Positions 35,717 through 45,063 of a DNA stretch of 64,000 nucleotides are shown here, in pieces. Numbering within the stretch: the first letter of the stretch is position 1; every line of letters begins with the position of its first letter. Source of the DNA: Pseudorhodobacter sp. E13 (lineage in GTDB: Bacteria; Pseudomonadota; Alphaproteobacteria; Rhodobacterales; Rhodobacteraceae); contig NZ_RPEN01000156.1 in assembly GCF_003991405.1 (NCBI RefSeq), positions 186,001 to 250,000 of the forward strand. The letters run 5' to 3'. The notes beneath the pieces were generated by a model, which was given only the letters and a program-made list of their open reading frames with translations, was not told where the DNA came from and made no database searches. Both the position numbers and the translations under genes were made by a program.

Positions 35717-36178
35717 ATGGCAGCCCGATTGGATGAGATGGACCGAAAAATCCTTGCGGAGTTGCAAGCGGATGCGGCCCAAAGTCTGGATGAGATTGCC
35801 CGCAAGACCGGGTCTTCCAAGACCCCGGTGTGGAATCGTATCAAGCGGATGAAAGAGGATGGGGTGATAACCCGGCAAACGGTGTTGCTGGATGCCGAGG
35901 CGCTGGGGCTGGAGGCGTGTTTCTTCGTGCTGATCCGCACCTCAGAGCATGAGGCCGACTGGCAGGCCAAATTTCTGCGCGCCTTGCAGGAGCGGCCCGA
36001 AGTGCTGGAGGCGCATCGGCTGGCGGGGGATATCGACTATATCCTGAAAGTGCGGGTCAGGAACGCGCGGGCCTATGACATCTTTTATCAGGCGCTGATT
36101 TCCGAGGTGCGGATTTTCAACGTAACCGCCTTGTTGTCGATGGAAGAGATCAAATCGACGACCGTCTTGCCCTTGTAG
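35717..36178 (+). CDS. Lrp/AsnC family transcriptional regulator
   Basis: A 153-aa regulator from the ATG at 35717. It has the N-terminal helix-turn-helix (LDEMDRKILAELQADAAQS, then ARKTGSSKTPVWNRIKRMKED) and the RAM ligand-binding domain. It is transcribed divergently from the cys operon through a 137-bp gap, so control of sulfate assimilation is likely; the effector is unknown. The earlier frame start at 35684 lacks a ribosome site. Confidence 0.9.
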   Translation: MAARLDEMDRKILAELQADAAQSLDEIARKTGSSKTPVWNRIKRMKEDGVITRQTVLLDAEALGLEACFFVLIRTSEHEADWQAKFLRALQERPEVLEAHRLAGDIDYILKVRVRNARAYDIFYQALISEVRIFNVTALLSMEEIKSTTVLPL

Positions 36179-36188
36179 GGCGGCGGCA

Positions 36189-36261
36189 GGGGGGCTGTTT
36201 GCCCCCCTCTTTGCCTTGAGGCAAATTCACCCCCCAAAGGTATTTTTGCCAAGATGAAGAG
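36189..36261 (+). repeat. Dispersed element with two hairpins, full-length copy
   Basis: Hairpin 1 GGGGGGC-TGTTT-GCCCCCC, hairpin 2 TTTGCC-TTGA-GGCAAA, then TTCACCCCCCAAAGGTATTT and TTGCCAAGATGAAGAG. It lies 10 bp after the lrp stop and just before the convergent P450 stop, so it may also terminate transcription, although its T-run is not directly after the stem. Confidence 0.8.
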
Positions 36262-36266
36262 GCAGG

Positions 36267-37439
36267 TCAGGCCGCGACCATGAGCTTTTCCAGCCCGTGG
36301 AAATGGTAAAGATCGGCGTAGGTCGGCGGCGCTGTCAGGTGCAGATTGGGCTGGCGGTCGAACAGGATGGGCAGCGCGATTTGCAGTTCCAGCCGGGCCA
36401 AAGGCGCGCCGATGCAGAAATGCAGGCCCGCGCCGAAGCTGAGATTGGCTTTTGCCGGGCGCTGGGGGGTGAACTGGTTGGGGCTGTCAAAGGCTTGTGG
36501 GTCGCGGTTGGCAGCGGCAAGCAGCAGCGCCACCTCGGAGCCTTTGGGCAGCAGATGGCCCATCACCTCGACATCCTCATAGGCGTAGCGGGTGAACATA
36601 TGCAGCGGGGGATCGAAGCGGATCAGCTCTTCGATCAGCGCATCTTTTGGCGCGCTGTGGATCGGGGTTTGGGTTTCCAGCAGGGTTTTGACGCCATTGC
36701 CGATGCTATGCACCGTGGCCTCATGCCCGGCATTCAAGAGCAGGATGCAGGTGGAGATCATCTCATCGGTGGAGAGTTTCTGGCCGTCTTCTTCGGCGGC
36801 GATCAGATGGGTGATCAGGTCATCGGCGGGGCGGCTGCGGCGCGCGTCGATATAGCGGCGCATAAAGTCGGTAAAGTCGCGGCTGGCCTCGGCGGCGGCG
36901 TCCTCAATCGCGCGGCTGCGGTTTGCGATATACATTTTCACCATCGCATTGGACCAGCGCAGCAGGTCGCTGCCCATGGTTTCGGGCACGCCCAGCAGGC
37001 GGGCGATGATGGTCACGGGCAGGCGCTGGCCGAAGTGTTCCAGCAGGTTGAAGGGGCCATCAGGCAGGGTGTCGATCAGGTCATGCGAAAGCTGGGTGAT
37101 GTCGGGGGTCAGCGCGTTGATGCGGCGTGAGGTGAAGGCGCGCAGCACGAGGCTGCGCAGCCGTGTATGGCGCGGCGGTTCCAGTTCCAGCATGGAATGC
37201 GCCTCGATCGCGTAGAAAGGCGCGGTATGCGGGGCGATTTCGGGGCGCTGATCGGCGGGGATTTCACGGCCAAAGCGGCGGTCACGCAGAATCGCATTCA
37301 CCGCCGCATAGGAGGTGGTGCAGGTTTTGCCATAGTCCTGCCATTGGAAAAACGGGCCTTCCGCGCGGGCGCGGTCATAGAACGCATAGGGGTTTTGCAC
37401 GAAATCCGGATCGCGGGGCGATTGCGCAAGGGTCAGCAT
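36267..37439 (-). CDS. Cytochrome P450
   Basis: A 390-aa bacterial P450. The I-helix motif is LLNAGHEAT near residue 238, the K-helix ExxR reads EELIR, and the heme-thiolate site is FGAGLHFCIGAPLARLE near the C-terminus with the axial Cys. No membrane anchor, so it is soluble and needs a redoxin partner; none is adjacent. It starts 6 bp after the tpiA stop on the same strand and has no clear ribosome site of its own, so it may be translated by coupling. Substrate unknown. Confidence 0.93.
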   Translation of the reverse strand: MLTLAQSPRDPDFVQNPYAFYDRARAEGPFFQWQDYGKTCTTSYAAVNAILRDRRFGREIPADQRPEIAPHTAPFYAIEAHSMLELEPPRHTRLRSLVLRAFTSRRINALTPDITQLSHDLIDTLPDGPFNLLEHFGQRLPVTIIARLLGVPETMGSDLLRWSNAMVKMYIANRSRAIEDAAAEASRDFTDFMRRYIDARRSRPADDLITHLIAAEEDGQKLSTDEMISTCILLLNAGHEATVHSIGNGVKTLLETQTPIHSAPKDALIEELIRFDPPLHMFTRYAYEDVEVMGHLLPKGSEVALLLAAANRDPQAFDSPNQFTPQRPAKANLSFGAGLHFCIGAPLARLELQIALPILFDRQPNLHLTAPPTYADLYHFHGLEKLMVAA

Positions 37440-37445
37440 AGCGGA

Positions 37446-38195
37446 TCAGGAAGCCGCGAGTGCTGCGACGATGGGGCCAAAATCGCTGGCCTTCAGGCTG
37501 GCCCCGCCCACTAGCGCGCCGTTGACATGCGGCACGGCAAAGATATCGGCGGCGTTTGACGCCTTGACCGAGCCGCCATAGAGCAGGCGCATGGCCTTGG
37601 CCACCTCTCCGAAGCGGGTGGTCAGGGTGGTGCGGATGAAGGCATGCACCTCGGCCACCTCGTCCAGCGTGGGGGTGCGCCCGGTGCCAATGGCCCAGAC
37701 TGGTTCGTAGGCGATGACAAGGCTGTCGGCCGCGCCTGTCATTTGCGCAGGAAGCGAGCCTGCAAGCTGGGTGCCGATCACGTCCAGCGTGCGGCCTGCA
37801 TCGCGCTGGGCTTCGGTTTCACCGACGCAGACAATCGCGGTCAACCCGGCGGCAAGGGCAGCGGTGGCTTTGGCGCGCACGGCGATATCGGTTTCCCCGT
37901 GATCGGCGCGGCGTTCGGAATGGCCAAGGATCACATGGGTTGCGCCCGCGTCTTTCAGCATGTCGGCGGAAATATCGCCCGTATGTGCGCCTGCGGTTTT
38001 GGCGTGGCAATCCTGCCCGCCGACCATCAGCGCCGAGCCTGCCGCAATATCGGCCATGCGTGCCAGCAAGGTGGCGGGCGGGCAGAGCAGCATCTCGCAT
38101 CCCGGTTTGGCCTGTGCCGCGATCAAGGCGCTTACCTCGGCCAGTTCCGCCGATGTGCCATTCATCTTCCAGTTTCCGGCTGCCAGTTTGCGCAT
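37446..38195 (-). CDS. tpiA: Triosephosphate isomerase
   Basis: Glycolytic isomerase of dihydroxyacetone phosphate and glyceraldehyde 3-phosphate. The catalytic residues are visible in NWKMNG (Lys, near residue 11), GHSERR (His, near 94) and [11 protein letters not shown] (Glu, near 166), and the phosphate loop GGSVKASN lies near 208. 249 aa. Followed by the P450 gene, an uncommon neighbour, with 6 bp between them. Confidence 0.97.
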   Translation of the reverse strand: MRKLAAGNWKMNGTSAELAEVSALIAAQAKPGCEMLLCPPATLLARMADIAAGSALMVGGQDCHAKTAGAHTGDISADMLKDAGATHVILGHSERRADHGETDIAVRAKATAALAAGLTAIVCVGETEAQRDAGRTLDVIGTQLAGSLPAQMTGAADSLVIAYEPVWAIGTGRTPTLDEVAEVHAFIRTTLTTRFGEVAKAMRLLYGGSVKASNAADIFAVPHVNGALVGGASLKASDFGPIVAALAAS

Positions 38196-38274
38196 CTTTC
38201 ATCCTCCGATTGCTTTGGCAATTTGGTAGCGGAACCAGATGCCTTTGGAAATGGCCTTCGCAAAAGGCAAACAG

Positions 38275-39834
38275 TCAGACCAGCCGGATTTCCACCAGCC
38301 TCGGCCCCGGCTTGGTGATGGTATCGCGCAGCGCCTCTGGGTCCGGTGCGATGCAGGCATAGGGCAGGCTGCAAGCGGCGGCAAAGGCCTCCAGCCCCAA
38401 GGGGGTGGGGGTGCAGCCGATCACTTCGGTATTGGCATCGCGCATGGCGGCGGCAATTTCGCCATAGCCTGCGTTGTTCCAGACCAGAAAGGTCACCTCC
38501 AGCCGTTCCTCGGCTGCAACGCGCAATTCGGCAGGGGAAAACTGCAAACCGCCATCCCCGATCAGGCAAAAGACACGGGCGCGCGGGGCGGCGAGGGCGG
38601 CCCCGATGGCGGCACCGGGGGCAAAGCCCAAAGCGCCGTATCCGGTGGCCGCATTGAACCAGCCGCCCGCGCGGTCATGGTCATAAAGCAGGTTTCCGGC
38701 ATAGACGGGTTGCGTGCTGTCCCCCACCACAATCGCGCCCGGCACCGCATCGCGCAGCGCGGCAAGAAAGGCGATCTGGTCGGGCATATCCTGCGACAGC
38801 CCTGCAATTTCCTGCGCGGCCGCCGCCATCGTCGCCGCCGCACGGTCGGCCCCATCGCCGCTGCGGGGGGCAAGGCGGGCCAGCAAACCGTCACAAGCTG
38901 CCGCTGCATCGGCGCGAATGGCCAGCGTGCAGGGGTGGCGGGCCAATTGCTGCGCGCAGATATCCACGCGGATCATGCCCGGGCAGTGCGGCACGCCGCC
39001 GCGCAGATACATATCGTAATCGGTGGGGCCAAATTCGGTGCCAATCGCCAGCACCTGATCCGATGCGGCAATCAGCGCGCGCACGGCATCAAGGCTGGGC
39101 GAGGCGGCCACCCCCAGCGGATGCCCCGCCATCAGCCCGCGCGCGTTGACGGTTTGCACCACCGGGGCATCCAGCGCCTCGGCCAAGGCGCGGATATTGG
39201 CCGCGCGCGCGCCACCACCCGCCAAGATCACCGGGCGGGCGGCGCGGGCCAGCATTGCCGCCGCGCGGTCCAGCAGTTCTGTATCCGGCAGGGCAGGCGG
39301 AATACGCAGCACGGCGCTGCTTTCCACCGCTTCCATCCCCATCACATCGGTCGGCACCTCGATATGCACGGGTCCGGGCCGCCCGCCAAGCATCGCGGCG
39401 AAGGCAAGGTTCAGGCAGCGGTCCAGCACCTCTGGCCCCGTGACCTGAAAGCTGGGGCATAACGCGCGCACCATAGCGGCCTGATCGGGCAATTCATGCA
39501 ACATCCCCAGCCCTTGGCCCAGGCTGGCGCGGCGGTTGACGCCGGAAATCACCAGCATCGGCACCGAATCCGCCTTTGCCTGCGCCATCGCCGTCAGCGC
39601 ATTGGTCAGGCCCGGCCCGGTGATGACAAAAGCCACCCCCGGCTTGCCGGACACACGGGCATAGCCATCGGCCATGAAGCCCGCGCCTTGTTCGTGCCGG
39701 GGTGTGATGTGGCGGATGCCAGACCCCGACAGCCCGCGATAGAGTTCAATCGTATGCACGCCGGGAATGCCGAACACCACCTTCACCCCCCGCGCGACCA
39801 ATCCTTCGGTCAAGGCTTGCCCAACGGTTTTCAT
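38275..39834 (-). CDS. TPP-dependent decarboxylase, 5-guanidino-2-oxopentanoate decarboxylase-like
   Basis: A ThDP enzyme of 519 aa from the ATG at 39834. The catalytic Glu is in RHEQGAGFMADGYAR near residue 50, and the ThDP/Mg motif GDGGLQFSPAELRVA with NNAGYGE lies in the C-terminal domain. Sequence is closest by eye to the AruI-type 2-ketoarginine decarboxylases; acetolactate-synthase-like alternatives share the same fold. It overlaps an aminotransferase gene by 4 bp, which fits the arginine transaminase route (AruH then AruI). Confidence 0.8.
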   Translation of the reverse strand: MKTVGQALTEGLVARGVKVVFGIPGVHTIELYRGLSGSGIRHITPRHEQGAGFMADGYARVSGKPGVAFVITGPGLTNALTAMAQAKADSVPMLVISGVNRRASLGQGLGMLHELPDQAAMVRALCPSFQVTGPEVLDRCLNLAFAAMLGGRPGPVHIEVPTDVMGMEAVESSAVLRIPPALPDTELLDRAAAMLARAARPVILAGGGARAANIRALAEALDAPVVQTVNARGLMAGHPLGVAASPSLDAVRALIAASDQVLAIGTEFGPTDYDMYLRGGVPHCPGMIRVDICAQQLARHPCTLAIRADAAAACDGLLARLAPRSGDGADRAAATMAAAAQEIAGLSQDMPDQIAFLAALRDAVPGAIVVGDSTQPVYAGNLLYDHDRAGGWFNAATGYGALGFAPGAAIGAALAAPRARVFCLIGDGGLQFSPAELRVAAEERLEVTFLVWNNAGYGEIAAAMRDANTEVIGCTPTPLGLEAFAAACSLPYACIAPDPEALRDTITKPGPRLVEIRLV

Positions 39835-41009
39835 GCGCGATACCCCTTTGCAAAATCCGCAATCCGGCGGCAGGCTTCCTCGATCACCGCATCCGGCTGG
39901 GTCAGGCTCAGGCGCAGCCAAGACCGCAGCGCCACCCCAAAAGACGCGCCGGGCATCACCGCCACGCCTTCGCGTTCTAGCAGGGCCATGGCAAACCGCT
40001 CACCATCCGCCGCCACCGCGCCCACATCGACCAGCGCGAACATGCCCGCATCGGGCCTGTGCACGCGCAGCCCTGCCACCCCGTCCAACCGCGCGCGCAC
40101 CAGATCGGCGCGGCGCGCGAACCGCGTGACCATACCCGCCGCCACGGGCGAGCCATCGGCAATCGCCTGCGCCGTCATATCCGCGATAAAGGGCTGGTTG
40201 CCGAACAGCATGGTTTCCGACAGCGGCAACAAACGTTCCATGAACGCCGCAGGCCCCACGCACCAGCCCGACCGGAACCCCGGCGCCGCATGACTTTTAG
40301 AGATGGAGGAGGCGACGATCACCCGATCCGCCAGATCCGGCAGGTCCAAGGGCGAGGCAAAGGCCACACCGTCAAACACCAGATCCTCATAAACCTCATC
40401 ACACAGAATCCACAGATCATGCTGTTTCGCCAGCGCCCCAATGGCGGCGAAATCATCGCGGGTCAGCACGGCCCCGGTGGGGTTATGCGGTGAATTCAGA
40501 AAGAGAACGCGGGTTTTGGGGGTGATGCGGTCGGCGATATCCTCGGCCCGGATGCGGAAACCGGCATTGGCCAGCAAAGGCACCGGCACCATCACCGCAC
40601 CCGTGGCCGCGATCAGCCCTTCATAGGTGGCATACATCGGGTCGCCCACCAACACCTCATCGCCGGGGTTCAAAAGCCCCATCAGCACCGCATAAAGCGT
40701 TGTCTGTGTGCCGGGGAAACACATGATCTGATCGGGTGAAATCACGCGCCCGCGTCGGGTGCTGTAGCGCGCGGCAAGGGCGCGCAGCAGCCCCGGCTCT
40801 CCCTGACCGTTGGAATAGCCGGTGCGGCCTGCCTGCATGGATTGCGCGGCAAGGGCCATCAATTCGGGCGGCGTGGGGACATCCGGCTCTCCGATGGTCA
40901 GTTCGATGACCTCGGTGCCTGCCGCCTTCATCGCACGGGCGCGGGTATGCACGGCCCATTTCGCGCCCCCAAGCCCAGCAAGGCGCTCTGTCACGGCGGC
41001 ATATCTCAT
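39831..41009 (-). CDS. Pyridoxal-phosphate aminotransferase, arginine-pathway candidate
   Basis: A class I/II aminotransferase of 392 aa from the ATG at 41009. The PLP lysine is in SSISKSHAAPGFRSGW, and FLNSPHNPTGAVL and DEVYEDLVFDG are the other fold markers. It overlaps the decarboxylase gene by 4 bp downstream and the TetR gene by 4 bp upstream. Transaminating arginine to 2-ketoarginine is the inferred role from context only. Confidence 0.85.
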   Translation of the reverse strand: MRYAAVTERLAGLGGAKWAVHTRARAMKAAGTEVIELTIGEPDVPTPPELMALAAQSMQAGRTGYSNGQGEPGLLRALAARYSTRRGRVISPDQIMCFPGTQTTLYAVLMGLLNPGDEVLVGDPMYATYEGLIAATGAVMVPVPLLANAGFRIRAEDIADRITPKTRVLFLNSPHNPTGAVLTRDDFAAIGALAKQHDLWILCDEVYEDLVFDGVAFASPLDLPDLADRVIVASSISKSHAAPGFRSGWCVGPAAFMERLLPLSETMLFGNQPFIADMTAQAIADGSPVAAGMVTRFARRADLVRARLDGVAGLRVHRPDAGMFALVDVGAVAADGERFAMALLEREGVAVMPGASFGVALRSWLRLSLTQPDAVIEEACRRIADFAKGYRA

Positions 41010-41653
41010 GCTGTGTTCCCTTCTTGCGGCAGATGCGCCGCCAAATCCAACCCCAGTATCGCGCCGACCGAGGCCAGCCCGATCCGCTCCAACTCCCCCG
41101 GCGCAAAGGCATCGGGCAGGGCAGAGCCTTCCAGCCACAGCCCGTCAATCACCGCATTGCAGGCAATGGCATCGGCGCGCAGGCGGGCGGCATCGGCCTT
41201 GCGCGGCAGGTCCGCGATCAGGCCCTGCAACAGGTCGCGGTAATGCAGATAGCTGGCCTCATGCGCCGCGCGCATATCCGCATCGCGCCGCATCTGATGC
41301 AGAAACCCCGCCCACAGGCCCATCGCCGCCGGGTCCACCACCGGCGGCCGCAGGCTGGAGGTGACAAACACCGCCAGCCGCGCCTCGGGGCGGGCAGGGG
41401 CCTCTGCCACCACCTTCAGGCTGGCCTCGGTCATGGCATCCATCACCGCCGAATAGGCCGCGCGGGTCAGCGCCTCTTTGGTGGCGAAATAATGCCGGAT
41501 CAATCCCGGCGTCACCCCGGCCCGGTCCGCAATCGCGCGCACGGTGGCCACCGCAGGCCCGCCTTCGGAAATCAGCGCCACCGCCGCCGCGATCAGATCG
41601 GCGCGGCGCGTATCCTCATCTTGCCGGCTGAATTTGCGACGATCTCCGGTCAT
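41006..41653 (-). CDS. TetR family transcriptional regulator
   Basis: A 215-aa TetR protein from the ATG at 41653 (AAGGA 5 nt upstream). The helix-turn-helix (about residues 20-60) includes VRAIADRAGVTPGLIRHYFATKEAL. The larger C-terminal part is a ligand-binding domain resembling BetI. It is the first gene of a minus-strand operon and divergent from an ABC transporter; a 10-bp perfect inverted repeat lies in the 87-bp gap. Confidence 0.9.
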   Translation of the reverse strand: MTGDRRKFSRQDEDTRRADLIAAAVALISEGGPAVATVRAIADRAGVTPGLIRHYFATKEALTRAAYSAVMDAMTEASLKVVAEAPARPEARLAVFVTSSLRPPVVDPAAMGLWAGFLHQMRRDADMRAAHEASYLHYRDLLQGLIADLPRKADAARLRADAIACNAVIDGLWLEGSALPDAFAPGELERIGLASVGAILGLDLAAHLPQEGNTA

Positions 41654-41672
41654 GGTTTCCTTTTCGGGGGCT

Positions 41673-41700
41673 GCGTAATTATACGCTTGCATAATTACGC
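41673..41700. promoter_or_regulatory. Probable TetR operator
   Basis: GCGTAATTAT (41673-41682) and ATAATTACGC (41691-41700) form a perfect 10-bp inverted repeat with an 8-nt spacer. The minus-strand reading contains TATAAT, so the site overlaps the tetR promoter -10. It lies 41 bp from the ABC transporter start, so both directions could be repressed. Confidence 0.75.
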
Positions 41701-41740
41701 TTTGACGGGCTTACTGCAATGAAGAAATGATGATGGGCCG

Positions 41741-42529
41741 ATGACAACACTGGCAACACAAATCGTCTCGACCGCGCAGCCGGAAGCGATCCGTATCGAA
41801 GGCTTGCACAAATCCTTTGGCACGCTGGAGGTGCTGAAAGGCGTGAACCTGACCGCGCGTCAAGGCGATGTGGTGGCGATCATCGGCGGCTCTGGCTCTG
41901 GCAAATCCACCATGCTGCGCTGCATCAACTTTCTGGAAACGCCGACCTCGGGCCGCATCGTGATCGGCGGCGAGGAGGTGGCGCTGCGCCCCGATGGCAC
42001 CCCCGCCAACCGCAAACAGATCGAACATCTGCGCCAAAGCCTTGGCATGGTGTTCCAGCAGTTCAACCTGTGGAGCCATAAGACCGTGCTGGAAAACCTG
42101 ATCGAGGTGCCGGTGCATGTGCTGGGCACCCCGAAAGCCCAAGCGATTGACCGCGCGCGGGCGCTTTTGGCGCGTGTCGGGCTGGCCGAAAAGGCCGATG
42201 TCTATCCCGCTTTCATGTCGGGCGGCCAACAGCAACGCGCCGCCATCGCGCGGGCCTTGGCGATTGAGCCGCGCGCGATGCTGTTTGATGAACCCACCTC
42301 GGCGTTGGACCCGGAACTGGTGGGCGAGGTGCTGGGCGTGATCCGCGATCTTGCCGCCGAAGGCCGCACCATGATTCTGGTCACGCATGAGATGAAATTC
42401 GCCCGCGAAGTCGCCAGCCATGTGATCTACCTGCACAATGGCGTGATCGAGGAAGAAGGCCCGCCCGAAACCCTGTTCGGCAACCCGCAATCCGACCGCC
42501 TGAAACAGTTTCTGCAAACCGTGGGCTAA
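41741..42529 (+). CDS. Polar amino acid ABC transporter, ATP-binding protein
   Basis: A 262-aa ATPase with Walker A GGSGSGKST (about residues 48-56), the Q-loop, the signature SGGQQQRAAIARAL and Walker B MLFDEPTSAL. It is of the HisP/GlnQ type. It begins a four-gene plus-strand operon with a binding protein and two permeases. Basic amino acids, possibly arginine, are the likely substrate given the divergent arginine-transaminase genes. Confidence 0.95.
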   Translation: MTTLATQIVSTAQPEAIRIEGLHKSFGTLEVLKGVNLTARQGDVVAIIGGSGSGKSTMLRCINFLETPTSGRIVIGGEEVALRPDGTPANRKQIEHLRQSLGMVFQQFNLWSHKTVLENLIEVPVHVLGTPKAQAIDRARALLARVGLAEKADVYPAFMSGGQQQRAAIARALAIEPRAMLFDEPTSALDPELVGEVLGVIRDLAAEGRTMILVTHEMKFAREVASHVIYLHNGVIEEEGPPETLFGNPQSDRLKQFLQTVG

Positions 42530-42586
42530 GGCCCGCATAATACCGGGAAAACCCGGAAAAACCGACCAACAACAAAGGGAAGCACC

Positions 42587-43348
42587 ATGAAGAAGTTCTT
42601 GCTGACAACACTCGCCACCTTGGCCCTTGGCACTGCCGCAATGGCCGAGCCTGTGAAAGTGGGCATTGCCGCCGAACCCTATCCGCCCTTTGCCGCGCCT
42701 GACGCTGCTGGGAATTGGGTGGGCTGGGAAGTCGACCTGATCGGCGCGGTCTGTGCTGCGGCGGAAATGGAATGTGTGATAACCCCGGTGGCATGGGATG
42801 GCATCATCCCCTCACTGACCTCGGGGCAGATTGATGCCATCATGGCCTCGATGTCGATCACCGAAGACCGCATGCAAACGATTGATTTTTCGAATAAATA
42901 CTACAACACACCAACCGTGATCGTCGCGGCCAAAGGGTCGGGCATCGTGCCTACCGCCGAAGGGCTGGCAGGCAAGATCCTTGGGGTGCAGGTGTCGACT
43001 GTGCATCAGGATTACGCCCAGACCCATTTTTCGGGCGCGGAAATCAAGCTGTATCAAACCCAGGATGAGGCGAACCAAGACCTTGTCGCTGGCCGGATTG
43101 ATGCGACCCAAGCCGACAGTATCGCGCTGGATGATTTCCTGAAATCCGATGCCGGGGCCTGCTGTGAAAACGTGGGCGCGGTGGCGGATGACCCGGCAAT
43201 CCTTGGGCTGGGCGTTGGTGTCGGCCTGCGCAAGGGCGACGAGGCTTTGAAAGCCAAGTTCAACGAAGCCATCGCCAAGATCATTGCCGATGGCACCTAT
43301 GACAAAGTCTCTGCGCCCTATTTCGCCTCGTCGATCTACGGCGGCTGA
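42587..43348 (+). CDS. Polar amino acid ABC transporter, substrate-binding protein
   Basis: A 253-aa periplasmic binding protein with a signal peptide (about residues 1-22, ending AMAEP). The bilobed SBP_bac_3 fold has VGIAAEPYPPFA at its start and MASMSITEDRMQTIDFSNKY near residue 87. Ends in a C-terminal DKVSAPYFASSIYGG. Arginine/lysine/ornithine-type binding is likely but not proven. Confidence 0.95.
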   Translation: MKKFLLTTLATLALGTAAMAEPVKVGIAAEPYPPFAAPDAAGNWVGWEVDLIGAVCAAAEMECVITPVAWDGIIPSLTSGQIDAIMASMSITEDRMQTIDFSNKYYNTPTVIVAAKGSGIVPTAEGLAGKILGVQVSTVHQDYAQTHFSGAEIKLYQTQDEANQDLVAGRIDATQADSIALDDFLKSDAGACCENVGAVADDPAILGLGVGVGLRKGDEALKAKFNEAIAKIIADGTYDKVSAPYFASSIYGG

Positions 43349-43351
43349 TCC

Positions 43352-44095
43352 ATGCTGGAAGCGCTGGTCGAGGCGTTTCCAACCCTCAGCCTGCTGGCAT
43401 GGGAGCCGCCGGGCTGGGGGGCCAACCTTATCCGCGGTCTGGTCAATTCGATCCAGATCGCGCTGGGGGCCTATGCGCTTGGGCTGCTGATCGGCACGGC
43501 GGGGGCCTTTGGCAAATTGCATGGCGGCCCGGTGACGCGTGATCTGCTGGCGATTTACACCACCGTTGTGCGCGCCGTGCCGGAACTGGTGCTGATCCTG
43601 ATCCTCTATTTCGCCGTCACCGACCTTGTGAACCAAGGGCTGGTGGCGATGGGCTATGCGCGGGTGCAAATTTCGGGCGTGGCGGCGGGGATTGCGGTGC
43701 TGGGCGTGGTGCAAGGCGCCTATTCGGTGGAGGTGATCCGCGGTGCCATTCTGGCCGTGCCTGCGGGCCAGTTAGAGGCGGCAAAGGCCATGGGCATGCC
43801 GCCGATGAAAGCCGCTTTGCGCATCACGCTGCCCCTGATGCTGGCCAATGCCATACCGGGGCTGGCGAACCTGTGGCTGATTGCCACCAAGGATACCGCA
43901 CTGCTGGCGATTGTGGGCTTTGCCGAACTGACCTTGCAGACGCGGCAGGCGGCATCGTCGACCAAGGCGTTCTTGACCTTCTTTCTGGCGGCGGGGGTGC
44001 TTTACCTGTGCATCACGCTGCTGTCGGGCGTGGTGTTCGGCAGGATTGAGAAATGGGCCCGGCGCGGCCAGCGCGGCAGCGGGGCGGGGCAATGA
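43352..44095 (+). CDS. Polar amino acid ABC transporter, permease 1
   Basis: A 247-aa inner-membrane permease with five hydrophobic segments and the EAA loop EAAKAMGMPPMKAALRITLP near residue 145. It follows the binding protein by 3 bp and overlaps permease 2 by 4 bp (ATGA). Confidence 0.95.
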   Translation: MLEALVEAFPTLSLLAWEPPGWGANLIRGLVNSIQIALGAYALGLLIGTAGAFGKLHGGPVTRDLLAIYTTVVRAVPELVLILILYFAVTDLVNQGLVAMGYARVQISGVAAGIAVLGVVQGAYSVEVIRGAILAVPAGQLEAAKAMGMPPMKAALRITLPLMLANAIPGLANLWLIATKDTALLAIVGFAELTLQTRQAASSTKAFLTFFLAAGVLYLCITLLSGVVFGRIEKWARRGQRGSGAGQ

Positions 44096-44877
44096 GCGTG
44101 CAGGCACAGCCCCGGTTCTGGCAGCGGCATCGCATTGTCATGGCGGCCCTTGCGGCGCTGGGCGTGTTGCTTTGCGCGGTCTATCTGCGCTGGGATTGGT
44201 TGCCGAAATACCTGCCGCTGATCGGAGAGGGCATCTGGCGCACGATCTGGCTGTTGGCGGTGACATCGGTGCTGGGGTTCTTGCTGGCGATTCCGCTGGG
44301 ATTGGCGCAGGCGGCGGGGCCGTGGTATCTGGCAGCGCCTGCGCGGGCCTTTTGCACCATCATTCGCGGCACGCCGCTGCTGTTGCAACTGTGGTTGCTG
44401 TATTACGGGTTGGGGTCGTTGTTTCCGCAATTCCCGGCGATCCGGCAGTCAGAGCTGTGGCCCTATCTGCGCCAGGCCTGGCCCTATGCGGTGGTGGCGC
44501 TGACGATCAGCTTTGCAGGCTATGAGGGCGAGGTGATGCGCGGCGCTTTCAAAGGCGTGCCGGGCGGGCAGTTGGAAGCCGCCCGCGCCATGGGCATGCC
44601 GCGCCTGACGATTCTGCGGCGGATCTGGTTGCCTTTGGCGATCCAGCGGGCCTTGCCGACCTTGGGCGGGGAAAGCGTGTTACAATTGAAGGCGACGCCA
44701 CTGGTGGCGACGATTACGGTGGTGGATATATACGCGGTGGCCAGCCGGGTGCGGCAGGACACGTTTATCGTCTATGAGCCGCTGCTGTTGCTGGCGCTGG
44801 TTTATATGATCATCACCGGGATGATCGTATTGGCGTTTCGTTGGTTTGAAAACCGGGTGCCCAGCCGGGTGGCGTGA
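44092..44877 (+). CDS. Polar amino acid ABC transporter, permease 2
   Basis: A 261-aa permease from the ATG at 44092. Five hydrophobic segments and the EAA loop EAARAMGMPRLTILRRIWLP near residue 160. Last gene of the transporter operon; no intrinsic terminator is obvious directly after it, but two hairpins and a dispersed element follow at 44984. Confidence 0.95.
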   Translation: MSVQAQPRFWQRHRIVMAALAALGVLLCAVYLRWDWLPKYLPLIGEGIWRTIWLLAVTSVLGFLLAIPLGLAQAAGPWYLAAPARAFCTIIRGTPLLLQLWLLYYGLGSLFPQFPAIRQSELWPYLRQAWPYAVVALTISFAGYEGEVMRGAFKGVPGGQLEAARAMGMPRLTILRRIWLPLAIQRALPTLGGESVLQLKATPLVATITVVDIYAVASRVRQDTFIVYEPLLLLALVYMIITGMIVLAFRWFENRVPSRVA

Positions 44878-44983
44878 GCCTGATTCGCGTGTGATTTAAG
44901 ATGCCTATCAGACACGCAAAGCACTGAGGGACGGATCCAGCGGAATGCTGCGCATGCGCCCAATCTTTGCGCTGCGCGCGGGC

Positions 44984-45056
44984 GGGGGCGCTGCCCCCAA
45001 GCGGCTTTGGCATGGCCAAAACCGCTTTCCCCCGGGATATTTTTGAATAGGTGAAA
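44984..45056 (+). repeat. Dispersed element with two hairpins
   Basis: Hairpin 1 GGGGGC-GCT-GCCCCC (44984-44998). Hairpin 2 has a 13-bp stem with one mismatch (44999-45027), loop ATG. The tail is TCCCCCGGGATATTTTTGA followed by ATAGGTGAAAG. It lies between the transporter operon and the convergent DUF6455 gene. Confidence 0.75.
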
Positions 45057-45063
45057 GCGGGGA

